Assembly (NCBI GenBank): GCA_045630265.1
Contig: JAZQSV010000046.1
Location: 1 to 52,481, forward strand
Length of the DNA: 52,481 nt
Source: UMGS1279 sp045630265
GTDB taxonomy: Bacteria; Bacillota; Clostridia; Oscillospirales; Acutalibacteraceae
Reading direction: 5' to 3'
The notes beneath the pieces were generated by a model. It saw nothing but the letters and a program-made list of their open reading frames with translations. It ran no database searches and had not been told where the DNA came from. The first letter of the stretch is position 1. Each line of letters opens with the position of its first letter. A program made the translations under genes and the position numbers. Positions 33,762-41,257 of the stretch are shown here, piece after piece.

Positions 33762-35204
33762 ATGAATAATGCTTCCAGTTGGGATTTTACACTTGCAAAC
33801 TATGACGCTGTTTGGAAGTTTATGGTGCAGCTTGGTTTGTTGCTGATTTTCCTAATGTTAGGCAACATTCTTAGACGTGTAATTCCGCTGTTTAGAAAGT
33901 GTTTGATTCCGTCTGCACTTTTGGGTGGTGGCTTATTGTTAATTGCCAACACTGTTTGCAAACAGTTTGACATCACTTTGGTGGACAACCAGCTTATGCA
34001 GGTAATTACCTACCATTGTTTGGCTATTGGCTTTGCCGCCATGTCCCTTAAAACAGAAAAAAGCGCGCATAAAACCAATCCCGCTCAGGTGATGGAATTT
34101 GGTGCCCTACAGGGCGGGACTTATATGCTGCAGGCCTTTGTGGGTATTGGCATTACTTTTATTATGTTTCTTCTAACCCGATATGGCAGTAAGGTCGTTT
34201 CCTACATTTGCGGACTGATTTTACCTTTGGCTTACGGACAAGGCCCCGGAAACGCCCTTAGCTGGGACATTAATTTTACCAACACACCTGCTACACAGTT
34301 CGCAGGTAACGGTAGCTTCGGCTTGTCGCTCGCTTCTATAGGGTTTGTAGTTGCTTCCGTTTTTGGCGTTTTGTATATCAATATCCATAAAAAACGCAGT
34401 AATCTTTATGTTCGCGAAGCAAACCCTACCGAAAAAGCTATTGACCAAACAAATCCCAGCGGTAGCGAGATTCCCGATAGCGAATCTGTAGATAAATTTT
34501 CATTACAGGTTGGTTTTGTGGCGGTGGCATACGCCCTTTCCTTCGGTTTTATGTACTTGCTTGGAAGTCTGTCCAAATTCACAAACAGCATCGCATGGGG
34601 CTTCAATTTTCTTTGGGCATCACTTGCGGCTATACTTATAAAGGTTGTGGTTAAACAGCTTCGTAAGCGGAAACTAATGCAAAGAGAATACATAAACAAT
34701 TATCAGATGGATAGAATATCAGGTTTCGCTTTTGACCTTATGATTGTTGCGGGTGTAGCCGCTATTGAGATAAATGATATTAAAAATTACATTCTGCCTA
34801 TTGTAATTCTTAGCATTGTAGGCACGCTGGTTACCTATATTTATATTCGTTTGGTAGCCAAGGAGTGCTTTAAAGGGTTTGAGCACGAGTTCTTCCTTAT
34901 GAGCTTTGGAACACTGACGGGTACGGCCTCTAACGGTATGATTCTTATGAAAGAAATCGACCCCGGACTAAGAACACCTACCTCAAGTCTATATATCCTT
35001 TCCAATTTCCCCGCTATGGTAATGATAGCGCCGCTACTTTTCTTACTAAGCTTTGCCGGAAATTCACCGAAAAATGCAGTCATCGCTTGTGTGATATTCT
35101 TTGTGTTGTGGCTTGCATACACCATATATCTGTTCCGTAGAAGTATATTCAAAAAGCGCTATAAGGATAAGCCGGTTGTAGTTTGGGAGGATGAAGCAGA
35201 ATAA
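33762..35204 (+). CDS. GltS-like (ESS family) sodium/solute symporter
   Basis: A 480-aa protein with about twelve hydrophobic helices. LLLIFLMLGNILRRVIPLF, KCLIPSALLGGGLLLI and LPLAYGQGPGNALSW (like the reentrant GHGT/GQG loop of GltS) fit the sodium:glutamate symporter family. The second half repeats the pattern (FEHEFFLMSFGTLTGTASNGMIL). It probably carries glutamate or another anion with sodium; the substrate is not readable, and it is longer than typical GltS because of a charged linker near residues 205-245. GGAG precedes the ATG. It follows lysS by 32 bp and is closed by a terminator. Confidence 0.75.
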   Translation: MNNASSWDFTLANYDAVWKFMVQLGLLLIFLMLGNILRRVIPLFRKCLIPSALLGGGLLLIANTVCKQFDITLVDNQLMQVITYHCLAIGFAAMSLKTEKSAHKTNPAQVMEFGALQGGTYMLQAFVGIGITFIMFLLTRYGSKVVSYICGLILPLAYGQGPGNALSWDINFTNTPATQFAGNGSFGLSLASIGFVVASVFGVLYINIHKKRSNLYVREANPTEKAIDQTNPSGSEIPDSESVDKFSLQVGFVAVAYALSFGFMYLLGSLSKFTNSIAWGFNFLWASLAAILIKVVVKQLRKRKLMQREYINNYQMDRISGFAFDLMIVAGVAAIEINDIKNYILPIVILSIVGTLVTYIYIRLVAKECFKGFEHEFFLMSFGTLTGTASNGMILMKEIDPGLRTPTSSLYILSNFPAMVMIAPLLFLLSFAGNSPKNAVIACVIFFVLWLAYTIYLFRRSIFKKRYKDKPVVVWEDEAE

Positions 35205-35270
35205 CACCTTTTCTGCACCCATTGTATTTACAACTAAAAAGACTTTGGACTAAAATTTTAGAACAATAAA

Positions 35271-35310
35271 AAACCAGCCATTTGCACCTTACTTTGCAAG
35301 TGGCTGGTTT
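35271..35310. terminator. Intrinsic terminator after the symporter gene
   Basis: AAACCAGCCA and TGGCTGGTTT pair, with an inner TTGCA/TGCAA extension, followed by TGTTGTTATT. Together with its A-rich upstream flank it can also end the convergent HTH gene. Confidence 0.75.
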
Positions 35311-35338
35311 TGTTGTTATTTGCAGGTGGGTTTTACGT

Positions 35339-35581
35339 TTACTTTATTTCCTGTTGTAGGGTTTTGAATGTTTCGGTGTTGAAAAAGTCATAAAGAGATA
35401 TTTCTAAACCGTCACATACTTTTTTGAGGGTAACAACGCCTGCATTTTTACTGCCGCCGTTAATTATATTCTTTAATGTTGAAGGCGGAACGGCAGAAAT
35501 TCTTGCAAGGGCATTTACCGACAATCTCTTTTCCTCACATAATTCTAACAATCTATTTGCTATGGCTTTTCTTGTATCCAT
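35339..35581 (-). CDS. XRE-type helix-turn-helix regulator, module A
   Basis: An 80-aa DNA-binding protein that is almost only a Cro/C1-type HTH domain: NALARISAVPPSTLKNIING is the helix-turn-helix, and VTLKKVCDGLEISLYDFF is the usual following helix pair. I use the ATG at 35581, which has AGGAG upstream; the longer in-frame reading covers the operator region and is unlikely. It is divergent from the SLOG gene at 35696, with two CCATATATGG palindromes in the 114-bp gap. It probably controls itself and that gene (inference). Confidence 0.88.
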   Translation of the reverse strand: MDTRKAIANRLLELCEEKRLSVNALARISAVPPSTLKNIINGGSKNAGVVTLKKVCDGLEISLYDFFNTETFKTLQQEIK

Positions 35582-35639
35582 AATAACACTCCTAAAAAGT
35601 TCTAAATTTATTTTATGCTTTTTAGGGTTATAATAACGA

Positions 35640-35669
35640 CCATATATGGACTTTTTGGCCCATATATGG
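35640..35669. promoter_or_regulatory. Tandem palindromic operator candidate
   Basis: Two perfect CCATATATGG palindromes at 35640-35649 and 35660-35669. Their centres are exactly 20 bp apart, about two helical turns, so they lie on the same face of the DNA. They lie between the divergent HTH and SLOG genes, the expected position for a regulator controlling both. Confidence 0.75.
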
Positions 35670-35695
35670 TAAACTTGTGTTGGTGGTGAATTATT

Positions 35696-36169
35696 ATGTG
35701 TAAGAATACTTGTTGCTTTATTGGGCATAGGGAAATAAATGAAACCGAAGAACTGACAACACAGTTAAGGGATATTATTGAAAAACTAATTGTTGAGAAA
35801 CAGGTTGATACTTTTCTTTTTGGCAGTAAGAGCAGTTTTAATGACCTTTGTCATAGGGTGGTAAGTGAGATAAAAGAAAAATACCCGCACATAAAACGAA
35901 TTTACGTGCGGGCGGAATATCCGTATATCAGCGACCGTTACAGGGAATATTTACTGGAAGACTATGAGGACACATATTTTCCAAGCAGAGTTTTAGGGGC
36001 GGGGCGAGCCTCATACGTTGAGCGAAATTTTCAGATGATAGATAATAGCCGCTTTTGTATTGCCTACTACGACCAAAGCTATACTCCAACAAACAGAAAA
36101 AGCGGGACAAAAATTGCTTTAGCGTATGCCATAGCAAAGAAAAAGGAAATAATAAAACTGCCTTTTTAA
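35696..36169 (+). CDS. SLOG-family (DUF1273-like) protein, module A
   Basis: A 157-aa cytosolic protein. TCCFIGHREINE at the start matches the opening of DUF1273/YpsA-like SLOG proteins. FLFGSKSSFNDL occupies the place of the glycine-rich ligand loop, and YVERNFQMIDNSRFCIAYYD then SGTKIALAYA matches the end of the fold. It differs from the shorter SLOG proteins at 61 and 40222, so the window carries two SLOG subfamilies. SLOG proteins are tied to nucleotide-derived ligands, and some occur in defence systems; the role here is unknown. It is divergent from a small HTH gene. Confidence 0.75.
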   Translation: MCKNTCCFIGHREINETEELTTQLRDIIEKLIVEKQVDTFLFGSKSSFNDLCHRVVSEIKEKYPHIKRIYVRAEYPYISDRYREYLLEDYEDTYFPSRVLGAGRASYVERNFQMIDNSRFCIAYYDQSYTPTNRKSGTKIALAYAIAKKKEIIKLPF

Positions 36170-36247
36170 GAGTAATTTTAGGCGCTCTTGCATTTTTAAA
36201 AAATATATGGTAAAATTTTAGAAAATGAAAAATAAAGGAGAAAAGCT

Positions 36248-36646
36248 ATGGCAAGGGAATTTGATGTTATTTTTGATAGCACAAAGGAAACCGAAAAGGA
36301 TTTTTTTCAAATAGCAAGCGGTTACATTTCCAAGACAACCGTACTTTTTGAAAAGGAAAAGGTTGTAGCCGTTATTGACGCAAAGGGCGTAGTAGAATTT
36401 TACGACTTGGATGATAATCTTTTAGCCACCGCTTGTGTTCCCAAGGTAACAGGCGGCAAGGAAAAATACATGGATGCCGCTGTAAAGGCAGCGGGAGATA
36501 AGCTTTTTGTAATTTTCCCCCTTTACGAGTGGATAGATAACTATCCAAACTGCGACGGGGAGAGCGACCGATGGGATGCAAGGATAATAGGCAAAACCGC
36601 TGTTATTTTTAACAAAGAGACAAATACTGCCACCGCAGAAAATTAA
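36248..36646 (+). CDS. Hypothetical protein
   Basis: A 132-aa soluble acidic protein that I do not recognise. It alternates short beta-type segments (VIFDSTKET, TVLFEKEKVVAVIDAKGVVEF, ARIIGKTAVIF) and has a YEWIDNYPNCDGESDRWD stretch rich in acidic and aromatic residues. There is no signal peptide or membrane helix. AAAGGAG before the ATG and a strong terminator 20 bp after the stop show it is a real single-gene unit. It might be a small cytosolic beta-rich domain; no function is assigned. Confidence 0.7.
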   Translation: MAREFDVIFDSTKETEKDFFQIASGYISKTTVLFEKEKVVAVIDAKGVVEFYDLDDNLLATACVPKVTGGKEKYMDAAVKAAGDKLFVIFPLYEWIDNYPNCDGESDRWDARIIGKTAVIFNKETNTATAEN

Positions 36647-36665
36647 AAACATAAAATCAAAAATC

Positions 36666-36694
36666 AAGGGCCTTTGGCATTGCCAAAGGCCCTT
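36666..36694. terminator. Bidirectional intrinsic terminator
   Basis: AAGGGCCTTTGGCA pairs exactly with TGCCAAAGGCCCTT around a single T (a larger loop forms in practice). It separates the hypothetical gene from the convergent transglutaminase lipoprotein gene. Confidence 0.8.
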
Positions 36695-36699
36695 TAAAT

Positions 36700-38181
36700 T
36701 TACTCAAACGTTAAAATAACGTATTTATTTACGATACCGTAAGAAAGCACAAGCTTCAAATTATACCCCTTTTCCTTTATATAGGAATTAATGGGTGAAT
36801 CGTCGGCGAAAAATTTGCTGATTAAAAAATCTTGCGACGGCATATTACTGCCGAAATAGAGGTAAATATGGTTATCATGTATTATAACCGCTTCGTCTAT
36901 AACCGTTTTATAGTTAGAAGAAAGGGTGCCACCCTCAACATTAATTGCAAAGGTGTTTTTAAAACTGTGCCTTGTGGCAGTACAACTTGGCACAAAGGTT
37001 TTACCATCCGGCGTATGGGTGGTGTTCATCTCGCTCGTCGTTAGGTTATAATAGCCATAATTTATCATCTCGCCATCGTCCAAATCTGCCCAAGTAACGT
37101 CTATTAAGTACCAGTCGTTCTCAATTTGTACGGTGTTCCACATATGTGAGCTGCCTTTTGCGGTGCCTGCAATAGTGGTAGCGTTTATACCTGCGCGCCT
37201 GCAAAGGTACATAAAAGCTTTTGCATAGCCCTCGCACACCGCCTTTTTCTGACAAAGTGTGCCATAAATATTAAGGGCTTGTGACATTGGCTTACCGAAA
37301 ACGGGAGTTTCGTTTGCTGCCGCCTTATCGTAGGTGGTATTCAGCACTAAATAGTCATGTATTAAACGAACCTTTTCATCATCGGTAAGGTTAGCGTCAA
37401 TAGTATCTAAAATCTCTTTGGTTTTTTTGTTTACTGCCTCAACGTGGTCCTTGATGGTATTCCTATTAGCAGTTTTTACAAGCTTATAGTTGTCATCAAG
37501 CTCATCAACTGTAACACCGTCGGTATAGTACAGGAATAAAACAACAGCTTTATTTGTTACAGAATCGGATGCGGCTCTGTAAGAGCGGGAAACGTAAAAA
37601 TATTCGGGATGGTCGGTCAGAACGTATTGTAAAATAGCAAAAACCTCGCTGCTGGTAATGCCGAACTCGCTAACATCAATAACGTTTTTGGTTTCGCTGA
37701 TAGCTTTGATAATTTTATTATAAACCTTCAGCTTATTAGCATCAAGGCAGGAATATTGATAGAACTTATCGGCGGAAATGGGGGTGTGGTTTGTGTTGGG
37801 TGGAGTTGCAACCTCAACCTTTTGCTGATTCTGTTGAGTCGGCACCTTGCCTGTTATGGTAATCTCTTCGGTGGCAGCTCCGCCTGTACAATATGCATCG
37901 TTTGCAGCGGTACCGCTTTGCGGCTTTTTATTACCGCCGGCAGAAGAGGAGGTAGCGTTACTGTTACCTGTGGGCTTATCGCTTTCGGTTTTGGTTTCGC
38001 TACTGCCGTCTGTAACGGTTGAATCAGTCTCGTCATGATGAATATGGTCGGTCAAGCAGTCGCCCGTTTCATCAATAACGTGGGAGGATATGTCAGACGA
38101 ATCTTTTGGTTTCTCCTTTTCACAACCAACAGCCGTGAGCAGTAATGCGGCGCAAACAAAAAGCGCTATAAATTTTTGCAC
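36700..38181 (-). CDS. Lipoprotein with transglutaminase-like domain
   Basis: A 493-aa exported protein. The signal peptide ends in lipobox LTAVGC, so Cys-20 should carry lipid. A Ser/Thr/Asp-rich spacer runs to about residue 150. A transglutaminase-like cysteine-protease fold then lies near residues 280-375, with the Cys-His-Asp triad visible in KKAVCEGYAKAFMYLCRRAG, GSSHMWNTVQI and YLIDVTWAD. Such domains cleave or crosslink peptides or cell-wall material outside the cell. The GTG start at 38181 has AAAGGAAG upstream. The C-terminal 100 aa are of unknown type. Confidence 0.85.
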   Translation of the reverse strand: MQKFIALFVCAALLLTAVGCEKEKPKDSSDISSHVIDETGDCLTDHIHHDETDSTVTDGSSETKTESDKPTGNSNATSSSAGGNKKPQSGTAANDAYCTGGAATEEITITGKVPTQQNQQKVEVATPPNTNHTPISADKFYQYSCLDANKLKVYNKIIKAISETKNVIDVSEFGITSSEVFAILQYVLTDHPEYFYVSRSYRAASDSVTNKAVVLFLYYTDGVTVDELDDNYKLVKTANRNTIKDHVEAVNKKTKEILDTIDANLTDDEKVRLIHDYLVLNTTYDKAAANETPVFGKPMSQALNIYGTLCQKKAVCEGYAKAFMYLCRRAGINATTIAGTAKGSSHMWNTVQIENDWYLIDVTWADLDDGEMINYGYYNLTTSEMNTTHTPDGKTFVPSCTATRHSFKNTFAINVEGGTLSSNYKTVIDEAVIIHDNHIYLYFGSNMPSQDFLISKFFADDSPINSYIKEKGYNLKLVLSYGIVNKYVILTFE

Positions 38182-38316
38182 GAAAAATCACTTCCTTTGA
38201 ATAGAGACAATAGCCTATTTCCACCAAATAAATTATACATAAAAACCCCCTAAAAGTCAAGGGCGGAGCATTTTGTCGACCGTTTTTCGTTGCTTTTCTT
38301 TCCTAAAGGTGATATA

Positions 38317-38757
38317 ATGAAAAAACAAAGGAGTGAGAGGATTTTGAAGGGCTTTAAGCTTTTAGACAAAACGGCTATAAAGTTTGTGCTTGTAGGGGTT
38401 ATAAACACTTTGGTAGGCACGGCGGTTATGTTTTTGTTTTACAATCTTTTACATTTAAACTACTGGGTTTCCTCTGCCTCTAATTACATTGTAGGAAGCA
38501 TTGTAAGTTATTTTTTGAACAAGTACTTCACCTTTAAAAACAGTGAAAGGTCTCTCAGGCAGGTACTTATTTTTGTGCTTAATATTTCACTTTGCTATTT
38601 TTTGGCCTACGGTATTGCAAAGCCGCTGGCATCCTTTATTTTGACCGCCGCACCGCAAAGCATTAAGGAAAACGTGGCTATGCTTGTGGGAATGGGGCTA
38701 TTTGTAGTGCTCAACTACTTTGGCCAAAGGTTTATAGTTTTTAAAACAAAGAAATAG
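38317..38757 (+). CDS. GtrA family membrane protein
   Basis: A 146-aa protein with four transmembrane helices. FVLVGVINTLVGTAVMFLF, WVSSASNYIVGSIVSYFLNKY with the TFK motif, and NYFGQRFIVFK are family marks. GtrA proteins help translocate undecaprenyl-linked glucose or similar lipid-linked sugars. The ATG at 38317 has AAAGGTGAT upstream; a longer in-frame TTG start is less likely. A GtrB-like glycosyltransferase follows 33 bp downstream, the classic partner. Confidence 0.9.
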   Translation: MKKQRSERILKGFKLLDKTAIKFVLVGVINTLVGTAVMFLFYNLLHLNYWVSSASNYIVGSIVSYFLNKYFTFKNSERSLRQVLIFVLNISLCYFLAYGIAKPLASFILTAAPQSIKENVAMLVGMGLFVVLNYFGQRFIVFKTKK

Positions 38758-38790
38758 GGTAGAGTGATATACCCCAAAGGAGAAAGTGTT

Positions 38791-39735
38791 ATGAAACCAA
38801 TACTTTATATAGTAGTACCTTGTTATAACGAACAGGAGGTGCTACCCAAAACTGCGCCTATGTTTGCCGAGAAAATAAACGAGCTAATATCCCTTGGCAA
38901 AATAAGCACCGACAGTAAGGTTTTATTTGTAAACGACGGAAGCAGAGACAAAACGTGGGAGATTATTCGTGCCCTTGCAAGCAAGGTAAAATGTTTTGAG
39001 GGATTATCCCTTAGCCGTAACAGAGGCCACCAAAACGCCCTTCTTTGCGGACTTATGGAGGCTAAAAACATGGCCGACATTACCATTAGCATTGACTGCG
39101 ACGGTCAGGACGACATAAATGCTATGAACGAAATGGTGGATAAATACCTTGAGGGCTACGATATTGTGTACGGCGTTCGCAGCGCCCGCACTACCGACAC
39201 ATTTTTCAAACGCACCACTGCCCAAGGGTTTTACAAGCTACTTAATCTAATGGGGGCCGAGGTGGTTTATAACCACGCCGATTACCGCCTTATGTCCAAA
39301 AGGGCATTAGAGGCCTTTTCGGATTTTGAGGAGGTAAACATCTACCTTCGCGGAATGGTGCCCATGGTTGGGTTTAAAAGCACTACCGTTTATTACGAAA
39401 GGGAAGAGCGCCTGGCGGGGGAAAGTCACTATCCCTTAAAGAAAATGTTGAAGCTTGCTTTTGACGGTATTACAAGTCTATCCATAAAGCCCATAAGAAT
39501 TATTACTACACTAGGGCTTATAGTGTCTGTAATAAGCTTTGCTCTTATTATCTGGTCTATTATATGCTACGCAACGGAAAATAGTGTTGCGGGCTGGGCT
39601 TCTACCATTTCGGTTATTGCTTTCCTTGGTGGTATTCAGCTTATAAGCATTGGGGTTATTGGGGAATATATAGGAAAAATTTATTTAGAGGTTAAGAAAA
39701 GACCAAGGTATATTATTGAGGATAAGACCTATTAA
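38791..39735 (+). CDS. GtrB-like polyprenyl-phosphate glycosyltransferase
   Basis: A 314-aa GT2 enzyme of the dolichyl-phosphate mannosyltransferase/GtrB type. YIVVPCYNEQEVLP, VLFVNDGSRDKTWEII, LSRNRGHQNALLCGL and SIDCDGQDD (metal site) make up the catalytic part; FFKRTTAQGFYKLLN and GESHYPLKKMLKLAFDGI follow. Two C-terminal helices (IITTLGLIVSVISFAL and TISVIAFLGGIQLISIGVIGE) anchor it. It should load a sugar on undecaprenyl phosphate, which the GtrA protein next door helps flip, to decorate a surface polymer. I use the ATG at 38791, 8 bp after AAAGGAG. Confidence 0.92.
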   Translation: MKPILYIVVPCYNEQEVLPKTAPMFAEKINELISLGKISTDSKVLFVNDGSRDKTWEIIRALASKVKCFEGLSLSRNRGHQNALLCGLMEAKNMADITISIDCDGQDDINAMNEMVDKYLEGYDIVYGVRSARTTDTFFKRTTAQGFYKLLNLMGAEVVYNHADYRLMSKRALEAFSDFEEVNIYLRGMVPMVGFKSTTVYYEREERLAGESHYPLKKMLKLAFDGITSLSIKPIRIITTLGLIVSVISFALIIWSIICYATENSVAGWASTISVIAFLGGIQLISIGVIGEYIGKIYLEVKKRPRYIIEDKTY

Positions 39736-39751
39736 AAAACCTACAAATTTA

Positions 39752-39787
39752 AAAACACCGCAGACCAAATCCGGTCTGCGGTGTTTT
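39752..39787 (+). terminator. Terminator after the GtrA/GtrB pair
   Basis: AAAACACCGCAGACC pairs with GGTCTGCGGTGTTTT, followed by TGCGTTTTT. A near copy of the stem occurs at 40601-40630. Confidence 0.85.
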
Positions 39788-39866
39788 TGCGTTTTTAGTA
39801 ATGGAATTGTTGGCTCTACCCTATCTAAATCCGAAAGCGGGGCGCCCGCGCTTATAATTTAATAGT

Positions 39867-40094
39867 TTACTTGTTTTTAGGAGGAATATATTCTAATAAA
39901 TCCTCAATTTTACAATCAAGAGTTGCACAAATTCTGGCCAAGACATCTGTATCAAGTCTGGTAATATTGTTATTGCAATAATTGTTTATTTGTGTACGCT
40001 GCATTTCAGCACGGTGACTCAATTTATTTTTGCTAATACCGGCTTTCTTTATTAATTCATCGAGTTTTATTCTTATCGTTCCGTATTCTTTCAT
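39867..40094 (-). CDS. XRE-type helix-turn-helix regulator, module B
   Basis: A 75-aa Cro/C1-type repressor: GISKNKLSHRAEMQRTQINN is the HTH and DTDVLARICATLDCKIEDLLEY is the downstream helix pair, with YIPPKNK at the end. It fits the group of tiny HTH regulators that consist only of this domain. AGGAGGG precedes the ATG. It is divergent from the SLOG gene at 40222, as in module A, though the two regulators are not close copies. It probably controls itself and that gene (inference). Confidence 0.88.
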   Translation of the reverse strand: MKEYGTIRIKLDELIKKAGISKNKLSHRAEMQRTQINNYCNNNITRLDTDVLARICATLDCKIEDLLEYIPPKNK

Positions 40095-40114
40095 AAAACC
40101 CTCCTAAAATTTTC

Positions 40115-40155
40115 TTGACAATTACAGTTTACACAAATTAGAATAGAAATATAAG
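40115..40155 (+). promoter_or_regulatory. Promoter region of the SLOG gene, module B
   Basis: TTGACA (40115-40120) lies 18 bp before TAGAAT (40139-40144); an alternative pair is TTTACA (40128) and TATAAG (40150). Inverted repeats AAGTC-TAACAA-GACTT and TCTTG-N11-CAAGA lie between this and the start and may be the regulator's sites. Confidence 0.5.
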
Positions 40156-40221
40156 TTGTGATAAGTCTAACAAGACTTCTTGCACATATAAGACAAGAAT
40201 TTAAATTGGAGTGTCAATATT

Positions 40222-40587
40222 ATGGCAAAAAGAATAGTTATAGCAGGTTGCAGGGATTTTAGTGATTATAGAACTGCAAGAGATTTTATCGAGGAATGCG
40301 TATCTGATATATTAGCGGAAAATGAGATAATAATTTTATCGGGTGGTTGCAGGGGTGCGGATTTACTTGGAGAAAGATTTGCAATGGAGAACGGTTTTAA
40401 AGTAGAAAGATACTCTGCTGATTGGAAAAAGCACGGCAGGGCTGCGGGGCCTATTAGAAATGAGAAAATGGCAAAGGTGTGTGATCTTTTAATTTGTTTT
40501 TGGGATGGAAAAAGCAGGGGAACAAAAAATATGATAGAAGTAGCAAAGTCGCAGAACAGGGAAGTATTTATAAAAAGGATAAAATAA
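40222..40587 (+). CDS. SLOG-family (DUF2493/YspA-like) protein, copy 2, module B
   Basis: A 121-aa paralogue of the gene at 61, with IVIAGCRDF, ILSGGCRGADLLGERFA (a more usual GG.RGAD ligand loop), SADWKKHGRAAGP and CFWDGKSRGT. The likeness is strong over the whole length. The lineage therefore keeps at least two of these proteins, with a third, longer SLOG protein at 35696. The divergent small HTH gene suggests ligand- or stress-controlled expression, but no ligand is known. It ends at a terminator shared with the convergent engB. Confidence 0.88.
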   Translation: MAKRIVIAGCRDFSDYRTARDFIEECVSDILAENEIIILSGGCRGADLLGERFAMENGFKVERYSADWKKHGRAAGPIRNEKMAKVCDLLICFWDGKSRGTKNMIEVAKSQNREVFIKRIK

Positions 40588-40596
40588 AAGCGAAAG

Positions 40597-40634
40597 AAAA
40601 ACACCGCCGACCAAATTCGGTCTGCGGTGTTTAA
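40597..40634. terminator. Intrinsic terminator, near copy of the one at 39752
   Basis: ACACCGCCGACC pairs with GGTCTGCGGTGT with one mismatch, flanked by A and T runs. It serves the SLOG gene on one strand and engB on the other. Confidence 0.75.
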
Positions 40635-40639
40635 AATTT

Positions 40640-41224
40640 TTACTCTGCGCAGGTTTCTATTATGCTGCGCATTTTATCTACGCCCTCGCCCGTAACACTT
40701 GAAAAGAAAACCTTTTCTATGTTGTCGGGCAGGAATGAAAGCTCTTTCTCTAGGGCGGCTTCCCTTGCCGCACGTTCACCCTTATTTAGCTTATCGCACT
40801 TTGTAAGCACCACCGTAAAGGGGTAATCGGTCTGGAGCAGGAAATTCAACATATCAATATCGTCCCTTGTAGGGCTATGGCGCATATCAATAAGGGAGAA
40901 AACCATTTTAATATTTCTGCCGCTTGCAAAATATGTTTCCATAAGCTCGGCAAAGCGGAGCTTTTCTGCATTTGAGATTTTAGCGTAGCCGTAACCTGGC
41001 AGGTCGGCAAGCCGTAAATTTTCCAATCTATAGAAATTTATTGTAATCGTTTTGCCGGGTTTTGTACTAACCCTTGCAAAGGATTTTCTGCCCAGCACCT
41101 TATTAATAAGACTGGATTTACCTACGTTAGAACGACCCGCAAAGCATAGTTCCGGGGTGTCGGACGGTAAAAACTGCGAAGGGTTACCAAATGCCGCCTC
41201 AAAGCTAACATTATTATAATTCAT
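40640..41224 (-). CDS. engB: Ribosome biogenesis GTPase EngB/YsxC
   Basis: A 194-aa essential GTPase acting on the large ribosomal subunit. G1 is AGRSNVGKSSLIN, G2 is the T in STKPGKTITINFYRL, G3 is DLPGYGYA, G4 is TKCDKLNKGE, and the G5 region is SSVTGEGVD. The length is typical. AAGGAG precedes the ATG. It lies 33 bp after lon on the minus strand, an order widely kept in Firmicutes, so the two are read together from the lon promoter. Confidence 0.97.
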   Translation of the reverse strand: MNYNNVSFEAAFGNPSQFLPSDTPELCFAGRSNVGKSSLINKVLGRKSFARVSTKPGKTITINFYRLENLRLADLPGYGYAKISNAEKLRFAELMETYFASGRNIKMVFSLIDMRHSPTRDDIDMLNFLLQTDYPFTVVLTKCDKLNKGERAAREAALEKELSFLPDNIEKVFFSSVTGEGVDKMRSIIETCAE

Positions 41225-41257
41225 ACCTTACTCCTTTCTTATAAAGGAAGTTTTAGA

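Noticed and set aside
36422..36667. Open frame opposite the 132-aa hypothetical gene
   Set aside because: It overlaps a gene with a good start site and runs across that gene's 3' end up to its terminator; there is no signal for transcription on this strand.
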